Assembly (NCBI GenBank): GCA_016776605.1
Contig: JADHTB010000019.1
Location: forward strand, 1-64,000
Length of the DNA stretch: 64,000 bases
DNA from: Alphaproteobacteria bacterium
GTDB lineage: Bacteria > Pseudomonadota > Alphaproteobacteria > GCA-2731375
Direction of reading: 5' to 3'
Under the pieces are notes generated by a model, which made no database searches, was not told the DNA's origin, and saw only the letters and a program-made list of their open reading frames with translations. The position numbers and the translations under genes are program-made. Shown piece by piece: positions 50,617-61,717 of the stretch. Each line of letters opens with the position of its first letter. Position 1 is the first letter of the stretch.

Positions 50617-51909
50617 CTAGGGCCGTATCTGGCCCTGGCCGTGCACAACATACTTATACGAGGTCAGCTGTTCGACGCCAACCGGGCCGCGGGCATGCAG
50701 GCGGTTGGTGGAAATCCCAATCTCCGCCCCCATGCCGAATTCTCCACCGTCGGCGAATTGGGTCGAGGCATTGTGCAGCACAATGGCGCTATCCACCTCG
50801 GCCAGGAAACGTTCCGCCACTTCCACGTCGTCGGCGATGATACATTCGGTATGGTGGGAGCCGTAATTTTCGATATGTGTGATCGCGGCGGCGACATCAT
50901 CCACGACCTTCACGGCAATAATGCTATCGAGATATTCCGTACGCCAATCGCTGTCCGTGGCCACCAGCACCCGTTGATCCACCCCTTGTGTCGCCTCGTC
51001 GCCGCGCACCTCACAGCCCGCATCCAGCAGATCCTTGACCAAGGGCGCTAGATGAGAGGCCGCGCAATGGCTGTCCACCAGCAAGGTTTCCGAGGCGCCA
51101 CAGATGCCAGTGCGGCGCATTTTGGCGTTCAGGGAAATTTCCCGGGCCATTTCCATATTTGCAGAGCCATCCACATAGACGTGGCAATTGCCGTCCAAAT
51201 GGGCAATCACCGGTATCCGGCTCTCGTTCTGCACCCGTTCGATCAGGCCACGGCCGCCACGGGGCACGATAATGTCAATATGCTGGTGCATGGTCAGCAT
51301 CAAGCCAACCGCCGCCCGGTCCCGCGTCGGCACCAATTGAATTGCCCCATCGGGCAGGCCCGCCGCCCGCAGACCCGCCAACAGACAGGCATGGATGGCG
51401 CGGGAGGAATGAAAGCTTTCCGAACCGCCGCGCAGGATCGCCGCGTTACCGGATTTCAGGCACAAGGCCCCCGCATCCGCCGTAACATTGGGCCGCGATT
51501 CATAGATGATGCCGATCACGCCCAAGGGGACCCGAACCCGCGCTATGGCCAGGCCGTTGGGGCGCTGCCATTCACTTATGGTGTCGCCGACCGGATCATT
51601 CAGCATTGCAATCGCATCTAGGCCCTTGGCCATGGCTTCAATACGATCAGGGGTCAGCAAGAGGCGATCCAGCAGGGCGGCGCTTAAATCCCGTTGCGCC
51701 GCCGCCGCCATATCGGTGGCGTTGGCCGCCAGGATCTCCGCCGCGCCGTCCCGCATGGCCGCCGCCGCCGCGCCGAGGGCTAGATTTTTCACCTCCGCCG
51801 GGGTTTTCGCCAGAACCGCCGCCGCCGCCCGCGCCGCCGCGCCCAATGCCAGCATCTGCCGCTGTAAATCAGCCACCTTATCGTCCCCGATGTCTTCCGC
51901 CGTACTCAT
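50617..51909 (-). CDS. proA: Gamma-glutamyl phosphate reductase
   Basis: The 430-residue NADPH enzyme makes glutamate semialdehyde for proline. The aldehyde-dehydrogenase-like fold shows [36 protein letters not shown] and the catalytic Cys in [14 protein letters not shown]. It starts five bases after the proB stop, so both proline genes are co-transcribed. Confidence 0.97.
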   Translation of the reverse strand: MSTAEDIGDDKVADLQRQMLALGAAARAAAAVLAKTPAEVKNLALGAAAAAMRDGAAEILAANATDMAAAAQRDLSAALLDRLLLTPDRIEAMAKGLDAIAMLNDPVGDTISEWQRPNGLAIARVRVPLGVIGIIYESRPNVTADAGALCLKSGNAAILRGGSESFHSSRAIHACLLAGLRAAGLPDGAIQLVPTRDRAAVGLMLTMHQHIDIIVPRGGRGLIERVQNESRIPVIAHLDGNCHVYVDGSANMEMAREISLNAKMRRTGICGASETLLVDSHCAASHLAPLVKDLLDAGCEVRGDEATQGVDQRVLVATDSDWRTEYLDSIIAVKVVDDVAAAITHIENYGSHHTECIIADDVEVAERFLAEVDSAIVLHNASTQFADGGEFGMGAEIGISTNRLHARGPVGVEQLTSYKYVVHGQGQIRP

Positions 51910-51914
51910 GCTGC

Positions 51915-54130
<2,216 letters not shown>

Positions 54131-54154
54131 TCAAATGTGCCTTTGCGGTATTCC

Positions 54155-54192
54155 AAAAAAACAAAAAACGGGGGATGGTCAGCCATCCCCCG
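54155..54192 (-). terminator. Intrinsic terminator after rpmA
   Basis: On the minus strand the stem CGGGGGATGG, loop CTGA, CCATCCCCCG (54192-54169) is followed by TTTTTTGTTTTTTT (54168-54155). It ends the rplU-rpmA transcript and separates it from obgE. Confidence 0.95.
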
Positions 54193-54217
54193 CTTGTAAC
54201 TGCGCTTGCGGGCGCGC

Positions 54218-54475
54218 CTATTCCGGCGGCTGCACCGAAACGAACGTCCGACCGCCGGCCCGGGTGCGGAATGTCACCTGGCCTTCGATCAGCGCGAAAA
54301 TGGTGTGGTCCCTGCCCAGGCCCACATTGTCGCCCGGCTTCCACTTGGTGCCGCGCTGGCGCAGGATAATATTGCCGGGAATAACCCGCTGCCCGCCATA
54401 TTTCTTGATGCCCAAACGCCGGCCCGCTGTATCGCGGCCGTTGCGTGAACTACCGCCTGCTTTTTTATGCGCCAT
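54218..54475 (-). CDS. rpmA: 50S ribosomal protein L27
   Basis: The 85-residue protein has the N-terminal [19 protein letters not shown] that reaches the peptidyl-transferase centre, and the core [22 protein letters not shown]. It begins with AHKKAG directly, without a Firmicutes-type cleaved leader. It follows rplU by 12 bases and is ended by the terminator at 54155-54192. Confidence 0.98.
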   Translation of the reverse strand: MAHKKAGGSSRNGRDTAGRRLGIKKYGGQRVIPGNIILRQRGTKWKPGDNVGLGRDHTIFALIEGQVTFRTRAGGRTFVSVQPPE

Positions 54476-54487
54476 ATCTGCCGCTCC

Positions 54488-55051
54488 CTAACTTTCGCTG
54501 CTATCGGCAGCTTTATCTTTCGCCTTGGCGGCTGGCTTTGCCTTTGGCTTTGCCGCCGCTTTTGCCGCCGGCTTTGCGGCCGCTTTTGCCGCTGGCTTTG
54601 CCGCCGCCTTTGCTTTTGCAGCGGGCTTCGCCTCGGTCTTCTTCGCCACCGGCTTATCAGCCGCTTTGGTGTCCGTATCGGCGGCTGGCTTTGCCTCGGC
54701 CTTCGGGGCGGCAGTTTTCGCTGCTGCCGTCTTGATGCCCGGGGCGGTGATATCGGTTATCCGCACTATGCTCAACTGCTGGCGATGGCCGTTGCGGCGG
54801 CGATAGTTTTTCCGCCGCTTTTTCTTGAACACGATAATTTTTTTGTCGAGGGCCTGTTCCACCAGGGTGCCGACAACCTTGGCGCCGTCCACCAGGGGGG
54901 CGCCAACGGTGGTGTCACCCTCGGCGTTCAGCATCAGGACGTTGTCGAAAGCCACGTCATCCCCGGCCTCGCCGACGATCCGTTCGATCCGGATTAAATC
55001 ATCCGGCTTTACGCGGTATTGTTTCCCGCCCGTCTTGATTACAGCGAACAT
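54488..55051 (-). CDS. rplU: 50S ribosomal protein L21 with long Ala/Lys-rich tail
   Basis: The first 103 residues are ordinary L21 (MFAVIKTGGKQYRVKPDDLI, FKKKRRKNYRRRNGHRQQL). A tail of about 80 residues made of AKPAAKA-like units follows, ending KDKAADSSES. Such extensions occur in alphaproteobacterial L21 and resemble histone-H1-like, nucleic-acid-binding tails, but the role is unknown. The repeats make the DNA internally repetitive (GCCGCTTTTGCCG-like units at 54530-54640). Confidence 0.97.
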   Translation of the reverse strand: MFAVIKTGGKQYRVKPDDLIRIERIVGEAGDDVAFDNVLMLNAEGDTTVGAPLVDGAKVVGTLVEQALDKKIIVFKKKRRKNYRRRNGHRQQLSIVRITDITAPGIKTAAAKTAAPKAEAKPAADTDTKAADKPVAKKTEAKPAAKAKAAAKPAAKAAAKPAAKAAAKPKAKPAAKAKDKAADSSES

Positions 55052-55370
55052 CGGTCAGCCTATCGTTGGTCATGCATGTCAGGTCATGCAAATCTGGTCT
55101 TTTGCGCCCGGCGCCCGCATTTCCCAACTGGAAAGCCCGCCGCGCACGCGAAACAGTTCAGGCGACGCAAACGTCGCCCAGGTCGGCGCGGATATACCCC
55201 CCGCCGGGCCCTTTGTCAACGGCCCAGCATCCCGAAAAAGCGCCGCGCAACGGGATACTTCCCGCCCAGGGCCATGGATAATCGCTTGCCTTGCAACCCG
55301 GCCCCTCTTTATAACCATCGGCGTCCACCATTGGGTCTAAATATTGCGGCCAGAATTGCCTTACACCCGC
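55052..55370. other. Intergenic stretch upstream of rplU, no gene seen
   Basis: This 319-base gap lies between the L21 start and tRNA-Ser. It should hold the rplU promoter and leader on the minus strand. I see no convincing open reading frame; frames crossing it are shadows that include the tRNA. Confidence 0.6.
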
Positions 55371-55460
55371 GGAGGGGTGACAGAGTGGTCGAATGTGCCG
55401 GTCTCGAAAACCGGTGTACCTTTGCGGGTACCGTGGGTTCGAATCCCACCCCCTCCGCCA
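55371..55460 (+). tRNA. tRNA-Ser(CGA)
   Basis: The 7-bp acceptor stem GGAGGGG (55371-55377) pairs with CCCCTCC before G and an encoded CCA (55458-55460). The anticodon arm CCGGT-CTCGAAA-ACCGG gives anticodon CGA, reading UCG. The long variable arm GTACC-TTTGC-GGGTAC identifies a class II tRNA, and the T arm GTGGG-TTCGAATC-CCAC is normal. The dead insertion sequence downstream makes it a plausible former integration site. Confidence 0.97.
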
Positions 55461-55789
55461 CCTCTAAGAGACTGTTATTATTAATATTTTCCGATTTCTG
55501 GATCGACCGGAATTTTGCCCCGTAGTTTCCATATGTTACGGCAATACACGCATCGTCTGGCCGTCGTCTGAGACCGACCAAGTTCCGCAAATCGACCGCT
55601 GAACTCGCCAAAGTCTCCTACGCCAGTTTTGGCGGTACGGCGAAAATCTTGAAACTTGGCATTCGCTGCCCATATTCGTGGTCAGGCGATCCCGAGTTTG
55701 TCGCGCTGGTCTTGCCAGGTGATGGGCAGGCGGCTTTCGCTGGCGAGTTTCTTTGCCGTCAGTTCGAGTGGATGATCATTGCGGAAAAT
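55461..55789. other. Unassigned stretch between tRNA-Ser and IS remnant
   Basis: No promoter or intact gene is evident. A 62-codon frame at 55649-55837 runs into the insertion sequence and looks like a fragment (PYSWSGDPEFVALVLPGDG) of an unknown coding region cut by the insertion. The area may be debris of a mobile element integrated at the tRNA. Confidence 0.4.
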
Positions 55790-56595
55790 GGCAGTGTCAG
55801 AGCAAATCGGCTTGAGGCGGGCGGAGGAGTTCCGTAGCTTGCAGCGATGCAAAATCCCTTCCGATATTTCAACAGTTCGCCCGAGGTTATTCGCCTTACG
55901 GTAATGATGTATATCCGCTATCCGCTTTCATTACGGCAGGTCAAAGATCTTCTTTTTGAGCGCGGCATTGATATCTGTCACTAAACTGTGCGTTTCTGGT
56001 GGAACCGGTTCGGTCCCATATTCGCCGCAAAAATCCGGAAGCGGCGCGTTCATTATCGGTCATATTCGCAGTGGCGATGGCACCTGGACGAGGTATTCGT
56101 CCGGATCAACGGGGCGACGCCTTACCTCTGACGCGCTGTCGATCACGAAGGTGAAGGGCTCGAAGTTTTCGCCACAAAACGCCGGGATCGCAGGGCGGCC
56201 CTGAAGTTTATAAAACGAACGATGAAGCGCCACGGCCGGCCTTGGTCGATTGTGACGGACCGCCTTCGCTCATACGGTGCGGCGATGAAAGTGATTGGAA
56301 ATCCGGAGTGTCAGGAATGTGGGCGATGGCTTAATAAGCGGGCCGAAAACTCACACCAGCCGTTCCGACGACGAGAGGGCGCGATGGCCAGATTCAGGGA
56401 TATCAAGACCCTGCAGAAATTCGCTTCCGTTCACGCCTCCATTCACAATCATTTCAACCAAGACCGTCATCTAAACCGCCGCGACGTATTCAAGCAGAAC
56501 CGCGCGGCCGCTCTGGCCGAGTGGCGTCAACTTGCGGCCCGAGACTCATGGGTTGCGCAGTTTTTCAGACCAGTTCTCGTTTGTCTGACAGTGCC
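55790..56595 (+). mobile_element. Decayed IS6-family insertion sequence, 806 bp
   Basis: Imperfect terminal inverted repeats bound the element: GGCAGTGTCAGAGCAAA at 55790-55806 and, read inward from the other end, GGCACTGTCAGACAAAC at 56595-56579. These begin like the IS26 ends (GGCACTGTTGCAAA). The size is normal for IS6 elements. No 8-bp target duplication is seen in the flanks, consistent with age or recombination. Confidence 0.8.
55847..56545 (+). pseudogene. IS6-family transposase with two internal stop codons
   Basis: One reading frame runs from ATG 55847 (MQNPFRYFNSSPEVIRLTVM) to about 56545, the normal length of some 233 codons, but carries TAA at 55982-55984 (codon 46, in ICH-stop-TVRFWWNRFG) and TGA at 56129-56131 (codon 95, YL-stop-RAVDHEGE). 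Both are single-base changes from the usual Glu and Trp codons. The DDE residues are still readable: Asp in WHLDEVFV, Asp in SIVTDRLRSYG and Glu in NKRAENSHQPFRRRE. The frame then continues past the element end to 56749. The enzyme is inactive. Confidence 0.9.
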
Positions 56596-56631
56596 GGTCG
56601 GGCAACATGGACGGTATTGTCAGGGAAGATT

Positions 56632-57948
56632 TCATGTTGTGCGTTTTCTAGAGGTCAGCCAGACCAGCATCAGAAGGCCGGCTGCGGCCGAGACGACAGA
56701 CGCAGTTAGAATCCCGATTTTGGCGGCGTCTAGCATTGTGGGAGTGTAGGCCAACCCTGCAATGAACAGCGACATCGTGAAGCCTATCCCGGTCAAGAGA
56801 CCGCCGGCCGCCAAGAGAGACCAGCTCAAGTCAACCGGTCGGGTCGCGAGACCGAGGCGCACAGCGAGCCAACTCAAGGTGAGGACACCGATCGGCTTAC
56901 CGAATACCAAGCCCGCAAAAATCGCCGTGGAGACCGGCTGTCCGATGTCTACGTCAGAGATCGTGACCCCGGCATTGGCGAATACGAAGATTGGCATGAT
57001 CGCGAAACCCACCCACGGGTGCAGGGTCATTTCCAGTCGTTCTTCGGGGGAGAGAGCCTCCGTTACCGCAATACCGGCTCGCCGAAGGTCACCGCGATCA
57101 ATCGTATCTCCGCTCCAATGTTCGCCTCTCGGATAGGAAAGTACACGCCCGAGAATCGAGTGCAGACGCTTGTCGCTTACCCATCCGTGCGTCGATGTCA
57201 TTAAACCCAAAACGACGCCCGTGAGCGTCGGATGAATACCTGATGCGTCAAAGCAGAACCAGATCACTCCTCCAAGCAGGAAATAAACTGGAGCGTTTCT
57301 GATCCCAATGCGCGCGGCTCCTGCAACGGCGGCAAGGCCAAGCGCCCCGAGAGCGAGCGCCGTCCAGTTCAGGGTGTCGCCAAAGCCGACAGCCACGACC
57401 AGGATCGCTCCCACGTCATCGAAGATTGCTAAAGACAAGAGAAACAGGCGAAGGCTCGGCGGGATGCGGGAGCCGAGTAGAGCGAGGCAGCCGACGACGA
57501 AAGCCGTGTCAGTCGCCACCACGGTCCCCCAGCCATACATTCCGGGTTGGCCGTTTATGAGGACAAGATAGAGAGCCGCGGGGACGAGCATGCCGCCAAG
57601 CGCCCCAAAAAACGATAGTGCCGCCACGCGTAAGTTCCGCAATTCACCCAGGACAAGCGCACGCTTAAGCTCTAGGGCAACCACAAAGAAGAAAAGCGTC
57701 ATCAACCCATCGTTGATCCAATGCCGCAACGAGCGGGTGAAATCCAACGAGCCGAAGTGCAGGCCAATCGGGGTCTCCCAGAACGCCAAAAACGGCCTGG
57801 ACCATGGCGAGTTTGATAGGATCAGGGCGGCGAGTGCCGCAATGAGCAACATGCCACCAGTCGCGGCCTTGATCTTCAGAAACCGCGCAAAGGGTTTGGT
57901 GAACCGGTCGGCAATCTCGGGCGGGAGTCCTGCGCTATCTTGATCCAT
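56632..57948 (-). CDS. nhaA: Na+/H+ antiporter NhaA
   Basis: The 438-residue protein exports sodium in exchange for protons. It has about 11-12 membrane segments, the beta-hairpin region ALELKRALVLGELRN, the WGTVVATDTAFVVGCLALLGSRIP motif, and the sodium-binding paired aspartates in LAIFDDVGAI. ATG 57948 is preferred; a TTG start at 57993 is possible. Its 3' end lies about 35 bases from the dead IS6 element and its upstream side is decayed sequence, so the gene may have arrived with mobile DNA. Confidence 0.94.
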   Translation of the reverse strand: MDQDSAGLPPEIADRFTKPFARFLKIKAATGGMLLIAALAALILSNSPWSRPFLAFWETPIGLHFGSLDFTRSLRHWINDGLMTLFFFVVALELKRALVLGELRNLRVAALSFFGALGGMLVPAALYLVLINGQPGMYGWGTVVATDTAFVVGCLALLGSRIPPSLRLFLLSLAIFDDVGAILVVAVGFGDTLNWTALALGALGLAAVAGAARIGIRNAPVYFLLGGVIWFCFDASGIHPTLTGVVLGLMTSTHGWVSDKRLHSILGRVLSYPRGEHWSGDTIDRGDLRRAGIAVTEALSPEERLEMTLHPWVGFAIMPIFVFANAGVTISDVDIGQPVSTAIFAGLVFGKPIGVLTLSWLAVRLGLATRPVDLSWSLLAAGGLLTGIGFTMSLFIAGLAYTPTMLDAAKIGILTASVVSAAAGLLMLVWLTSRKRTT

Positions 57949-58048
57949 CGCGTCAGCGGATTCCCTTCGTTTCGCCGAGACGTCGAGGCGCAAAGCTTCA
58001 CGCCCCCATCCGACACTTTTTACGCGTTGCGGTCTGGGCGATCAACCG

Positions 58049-58076
58049 GGCTTTGCCTCCTCTAGGAGGCAAAGCC
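58049..58076. promoter_or_regulatory. Perfect 12-bp hairpin upstream of nhaA
   Basis: GGCTTTGCCTCC (58049-58060), loop TCTA, GGAGGCAAAGCC (58065-58076). It has no T tract. On the minus strand it would sit in the nhaA leader, about 100 bases before ATG 57948, and so could be a leader structure; a terminator role is less likely. Confidence 0.45.
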
Positions 58077-58548
58077 AACCTCTCGCTAAATTCGGTCCGG
58101 ACGCCCGGTTGGTATTACGTGCATCACATGGTCGCGACCTCTGCGGCGGGCAGTCGACCGGCGCGTTCGAGACCCCTGAGGCGGATACTCAGATTCTGAC
58201 CCGCGGTCAAAATGTCGGTACGGCTTTCCTCGAACGAGTCGCCGGTGCCGAAGTGGCCGAGGGCGGCGTCGTCTCGGCCAATGACCAGATGATGACCGGC
58301 CGCGAAGGGCATCTTTTACGTCCAGCGCCATTTCCTCAGCAGAACAACGTTCAAGCGGCTTCGGACCGATGCGTTCAACGCATGGGAAAGCGCGCGCGCG
58401 GCAACCTGAATGTGTGCCTATGCGATCCTTTGCGGCTGCTTCCTACTAACGTGACAATGCCTCCTACAGCGAGGTCGATGACATCGTTAGGTTTGCCAAA
58501 TCACTCAAAGATCCCAAGCTGGCGGAACCCCTATGCTGAACATTGGCA
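58077..58548. other. Decayed coding debris, no intact gene
   Basis: Protein-like pieces appear but none is complete. On the minus strand a fragment (HHLVIGRDDAALGHFGTGDS) begins right after a stop; on the plus strand the last 25 codons before TGA at about 58534 read NASYSEVDDIVRFAKSLKD. Neither has a start and binding site of its own. The stretch is probably relics of one or two genes. Confidence 0.5.
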
Positions 58549-59502
58549 TTAGACCTCGAAATAGCTGCGAAGACTGGCCATGGCGGCGGGCGGCGAGATA
58601 TTAAGGACAATGGCTGTGGCATAGACGCTCGCGGCGAGCAGCGCATCGGTGTGGCTCGACGAAGATTGAGAATGGGGCAGGCCGGTGATCGCCAGAGGCT
58701 CGCCACCCATGTCGTCGTATAGGACGTTATCGACGACATAGATGCCGCCTGGCGCGCGCGATTGTCCGGACACGGGGATAACGATTTGTTCGCCATTTGC
58801 GGACAGCTCTTCAAAAACCTGACGCCCTGCGGCGCTGTCGACTGATACAATGGCGCCCTTGGAGCCGGTCTGTCGGTGAAAGACCCAACGGCTCGCCGCA
58901 ATGGTTTCCTCCCGGTTGTGGCACGGCGGCCAGGCGCCGGTTCCAATATCCAAGAAAACAGCCGCATCAAAGGTAATGGAGACAGTCAGCTCGGCCCGGG
59001 CCGGCGGCATGGCAATGACATACACACCACCAAGATCCAGGCCGTATAGTTCAAGCACGGGCCGCGCCACATCACCGCCAACTTCAGCCTCACGGCCCGT
59101 GACCTGCAGGACATGCGCAAATATGTCCAGGGCCGTTGCGGCATGGTCCTTGGAAACGACTGCCACATAGGCGGCGTCGCGTTGCGCGCGCGCCAGCATC
59201 TCACTATCGGCTATGACCTCACAGCCGCCAGCGCGCGCGGCATCAATAATCGCATGGGCGCCAACCTTGCCGTGGGGAATATCATGCTCGATCACCAAAC
59301 TGACCAACTCGCGCCAATCCGCGTTGTGCAAGTCGCGCACCGGTATGCCCGCCGCCGCCGCCGCCGTGCGTCGTGCTGCATCGTCATCCCAGGCCCAGAC
59401 TTCAGCGCCGCTTAGCGATAGGGAGCGTGCGTTGGCTGTCCCTTCCATTCCCAAACCAAGCACGGCGACCGAAAGCCCGGAAAATGGAAACAGATCAATC
59501 AT
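58549..59502 (-). CDS. MurD-like protein lacking the ATP-binding loop and C-terminal domain
   Basis: The 317-residue product follows MurD (UDP-MurNAc-L-alanine:D-glutamate ligase) in order: N-terminal Rossmann domain (MIDLFPFSGLSVAVLGLGMEG, EVWAWDDDAARRTAAAAAGIP), then the central domain. But where MurD has the ATP loop GTNGKST this protein reads VVSKDHAAT (residues 115-123); the SSYQLE segment is replaced by MPPARAELT (165-173), and DHLDRH by GAWPPCHN (189-196). The C-terminal ligase domain is missing (about 460 residues are usual). It is thus a non-catalytic paralog or a degrading gene with an intact frame. It is isolated from any cell-division cluster. Confidence 0.75.
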   Translation of the reverse strand: MIDLFPFSGLSVAVLGLGMEGTANARSLSLSGAEVWAWDDDAARRTAAAAAGIPVRDLHNADWRELVSLVIEHDIPHGKVGAHAIIDAARAGGCEVIADSEMLARAQRDAAYVAVVSKDHAATALDIFAHVLQVTGREAEVGGDVARPVLELYGLDLGGVYVIAMPPARAELTVSITFDAAVFLDIGTGAWPPCHNREETIAASRWVFHRQTGSKGAIVSVDSAAGRQVFEELSANGEQIVIPVSGQSRAPGGIYVVDNVLYDDMGGEPLAITGLPHSQSSSSHTDALLAASVYATAIVLNISPPAAMASLRSYFEV

Positions 59503-59662
59503 CCTGGCATCCCTCGCGACATCATCCTTGACTTCACCTCGCCCGATCCACCGAATACGATCGCCTGCGGCTCAGCGATATGGGGAAAATTATGAACGAT
59601 GATGACAACGACATGCAATTTTGAAAATACCTCAAGCATGTGGGCGCGGCCTGAACAGCCGA

Positions 59663-60682
59663 TCAAGCCGGGGCTGCGAGGGGCAAATTGACCAGCAGGT
59701 TTTGCGGTTTAAAGCGCAGCCTGCCGTTGGCGCCGATACAAAGGCCCAAATAGACCGGCCGGCCGGCGATATCGGCCCGCATGTCGGCGTCATCGTTAAA
59801 AGTTAGACGGTAAAGGCTGAGCAATCGGCCACGGCGTTCATCATCAATGTCGTTTTGCGCATAAAGATCGTTTAGCAATGCCGAAGCTTCCACATCCAGG
59901 CCGATGTGCCATGACCAGCGTTCATCGTCGATCATTTCTTGCGGCTCAATCTGTACCGCAGCGCCGAGAAAATGGGTAATCCAACGCTCCATCACGCGGC
60001 ACAGCGCCGTTCCCCCCCGGCGGCCGAACGTAAGGTCCAAGGCAAAGTCGAACGCCTCGGAACGCTGGAAATACTTCTCGACATTATCATCGGCAAGTAT
60101 TTCCAATTCGGTCGCACCTAGAATGGAACCGGTGCGCAGCATATCCAGCAAACTAATAGGACTACCGCCCCTTTGCTGGCGCCTGATCTCGGCTGCTTCA
60201 TTATCGATCAGCAAAATGGCATCGGGATTCTTCCGCACATCCTGTTCACGGAAAAACATTTCGCCCGCGCGCAGCTCGAAACTGTCGTCCACTTCCGCGA
60301 GGATATTGCGCAGAATGACGTGTGCGAGATGATCGACAAAAAGTGGCGGAAAATCGATTCCGCCACCAGTACGGAATAATTCCAGGTAACCTTGCTCCAG
60401 GTTCTCCGCCCGCTGCAATCGCGCGCGAAAATTCAGGAACAATTGAAAGTTTTGTCGGGCATCTTCGTCCTCGACAACCGCAAGCTCGGAGGTATCCACT
60501 TGGCGCGTCGGCCTATCCACAAGAGCCTCATGCAGGCGCAATTCGTTCTGGCAGGACTCCTCAACCGGCGCCAGTTCCGGTCGAAAGAGATAGGCGCGCA
60601 AAAACTCGTCGCTCAACCTCAGAAAGCCGTCTTCGCCCCGAGTGAGCAATTGATATCCACTATTACGCCAAAATTCCGGCAT
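59663..60682 (-). CDS. DUF6352 family protein
   Basis: The 339-residue protein begins MPEFWRNSGYQLLTRGEDGF and continues LRLSDEFLRAYLFRPELAPVEESC, which fits my recollection of DUF6352, a cytoplasmic family without known function. FPPLFVDHLAHVILRNIL and the acidic DDSFELRAGEMFFREQ follow. No catalytic motif or membrane span is seen. Families like this are often encoded beside formate dehydrogenase and c-type cytochrome genes, as here, so an accessory or assembly role for the dehydrogenase is possible but unproven. Confidence 0.75.
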   Translation of the reverse strand: MPEFWRNSGYQLLTRGEDGFLRLSDEFLRAYLFRPELAPVEESCQNELRLHEALVDRPTRQVDTSELAVVEDEDARQNFQLFLNFRARLQRAENLEQGYLELFRTGGGIDFPPLFVDHLAHVILRNILAEVDDSFELRAGEMFFREQDVRKNPDAILLIDNEAAEIRRQQRGGSPISLLDMLRTGSILGATELEILADDNVEKYFQRSEAFDFALDLTFGRRGGTALCRVMERWITHFLGAAVQIEPQEMIDDERWSWHIGLDVEASALLNDLYAQNDIDDERRGRLLSLYRLTFNDDADMRADIAGRPVYLGLCIGANGRLRFKPQNLLVNLPLAAPA

Positions 60683-60842
60683 TTATACCGCGTCCCTTCT
60701 TTGGCCGGAGTATAACGGATATGCATGGCGATGGCATAAACCTGTGGCGACATTCGTCGGTTAAATCGATTAGATGGACGCATGGGCTGTCGGAGCAAAA
60801 GACACCGATGGCTAGCGGAGCCGGGCTCATCGCGGGTGCGGG

Positions 60843-61490
60843 TTGTACGCAGGCCTCTTAACCATGCCCACAATTGCGATGACCGACATGGTTGGGCACA
60901 GCGGTATAATCTGCTCAATTACGATGTCAGCGTATGGGCGGTATGCGTTGACCGCCAGCTTCGGTTATTCCGCCCGGCTTTGGCGTTTTGATGAACAGCG
61001 GGAGCTTCGCGTGCTTGATGGTCCCGTCTGGGCGGTGGCCGTCACGCCGGATGGACGTTTCGCCCTGGCTGCCGGTGTCGGCGAACGGGTCCGTGTCTGG
61101 CATCTTGAATCTGGAGACCCTATCAACGTTACCAACGAAGACAATGCTTCGAAACGAATAGCGCCTTGGCAGAATAGTGATCACCCGGGCGCCAGGCTGT
61201 TCCGAAAATGCGCAAATTTCCATGCGCTGACAGTAAACGAGCGACAACCTGCGGGCCCTCACTTTGCCGGCCTGGTCAGACGCCGAGCCGGCGGGCTCGC
61301 AGGCTATCGCTATTCCAAGGCGTTGCAAGATGCGGATGTGGCCTGGTCATGTAGAACGATCACAAAACTTTTCCGCCAGGGCCCCGACCGACATCTGTCG
61401 GGCACGAAAATGCCTGTGCGGAAAGTTGGAAACGAGACCAGTTTGCGCCAGTTGATTGATTTTATGGAACAGGTCGCGCCGGCCAAATAA
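60843..61490 (+). pseudogene. Truncated WD40-repeat/cytochrome c fusion with broken heme site
   Basis: The frame keeps two WD40-like repeats (SAYGRYALTASFGYSARLWRF; DGPVWAVAVTPDGRFALAAG, RVRVWHLESG) and a C-terminal mono-heme cytochrome c domain of about 95 residues (GARLFRKCANFHALT to the end). Full members of this family carry a signal peptide and five or more WD repeats. Here the signal peptide and most repeats are missing, and the heme motif CXXCH reads CANFH (residues 123-127), one base change from Cys to Phe. The axial Met in GTKMP (190) remains. No ribosome binding site is convincing. Most likely a relic. Confidence 0.75.
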
Positions 61491-61559
61491 TCTGCCGCAT
61501 GCTTCCGTTAGCCAGGTCTATGTGGTAGCTTTTTGGCGAAACTGCAAGGGAGTGGCAAC

Positions 61560-61682
61560 ATGGGTGCCATGTGGATGGGTTTTGCCGCCGCAATTATCGT
61601 TGCGCTTCTCGCGGCAGGTGGTCTCACATTGATTGATGGCAGCGCGGCTGGAAATTACAGCAGTTCGAGCACCCGGTTGTAA
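61560..61682 (+). CDS. 40-residue single-span membrane peptide
   Basis: A short gene from ATG 61560 to TAA 61680-61682 with a very good ribosome binding site, AAGGGAG (61546-61552), seven bases upstream. The product begins MGAMWMGFAAAIIVALLAAG (one membrane helix) and ends in a short polar tail with NYSSSSTRL. It lies 35 bases from the convergent formate dehydrogenase gamma gene and about 70 after the cytochrome relic, whose gene it may originally have followed. It may be a small subunit or assembly peptide; family unknown to me. Confidence 0.6.
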   Translation: MGAMWMGFAAAIIVALLAAGGLTLIDGSAAGNYSSSSTRL

Positions 61683-61717
61683 GTCTATTTTCCCCGGCAC
61701 CCGTGCCGCCGACATGA

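Noticed and set aside
55309..55611. 100-codon minus-strand frame across tRNA-Ser, encoding EGVGFEPTVPAKVHRFSRP
   Set aside because: This is the well-known spurious translation of the tRNA-Ser antisense strand; no binding site or family supports it.
58109..58552. 147-codon plus-strand frame
   Set aside because: Composition is poor and no family is visible; only its last 25 codons in another phase look protein-like. Treated as debris.
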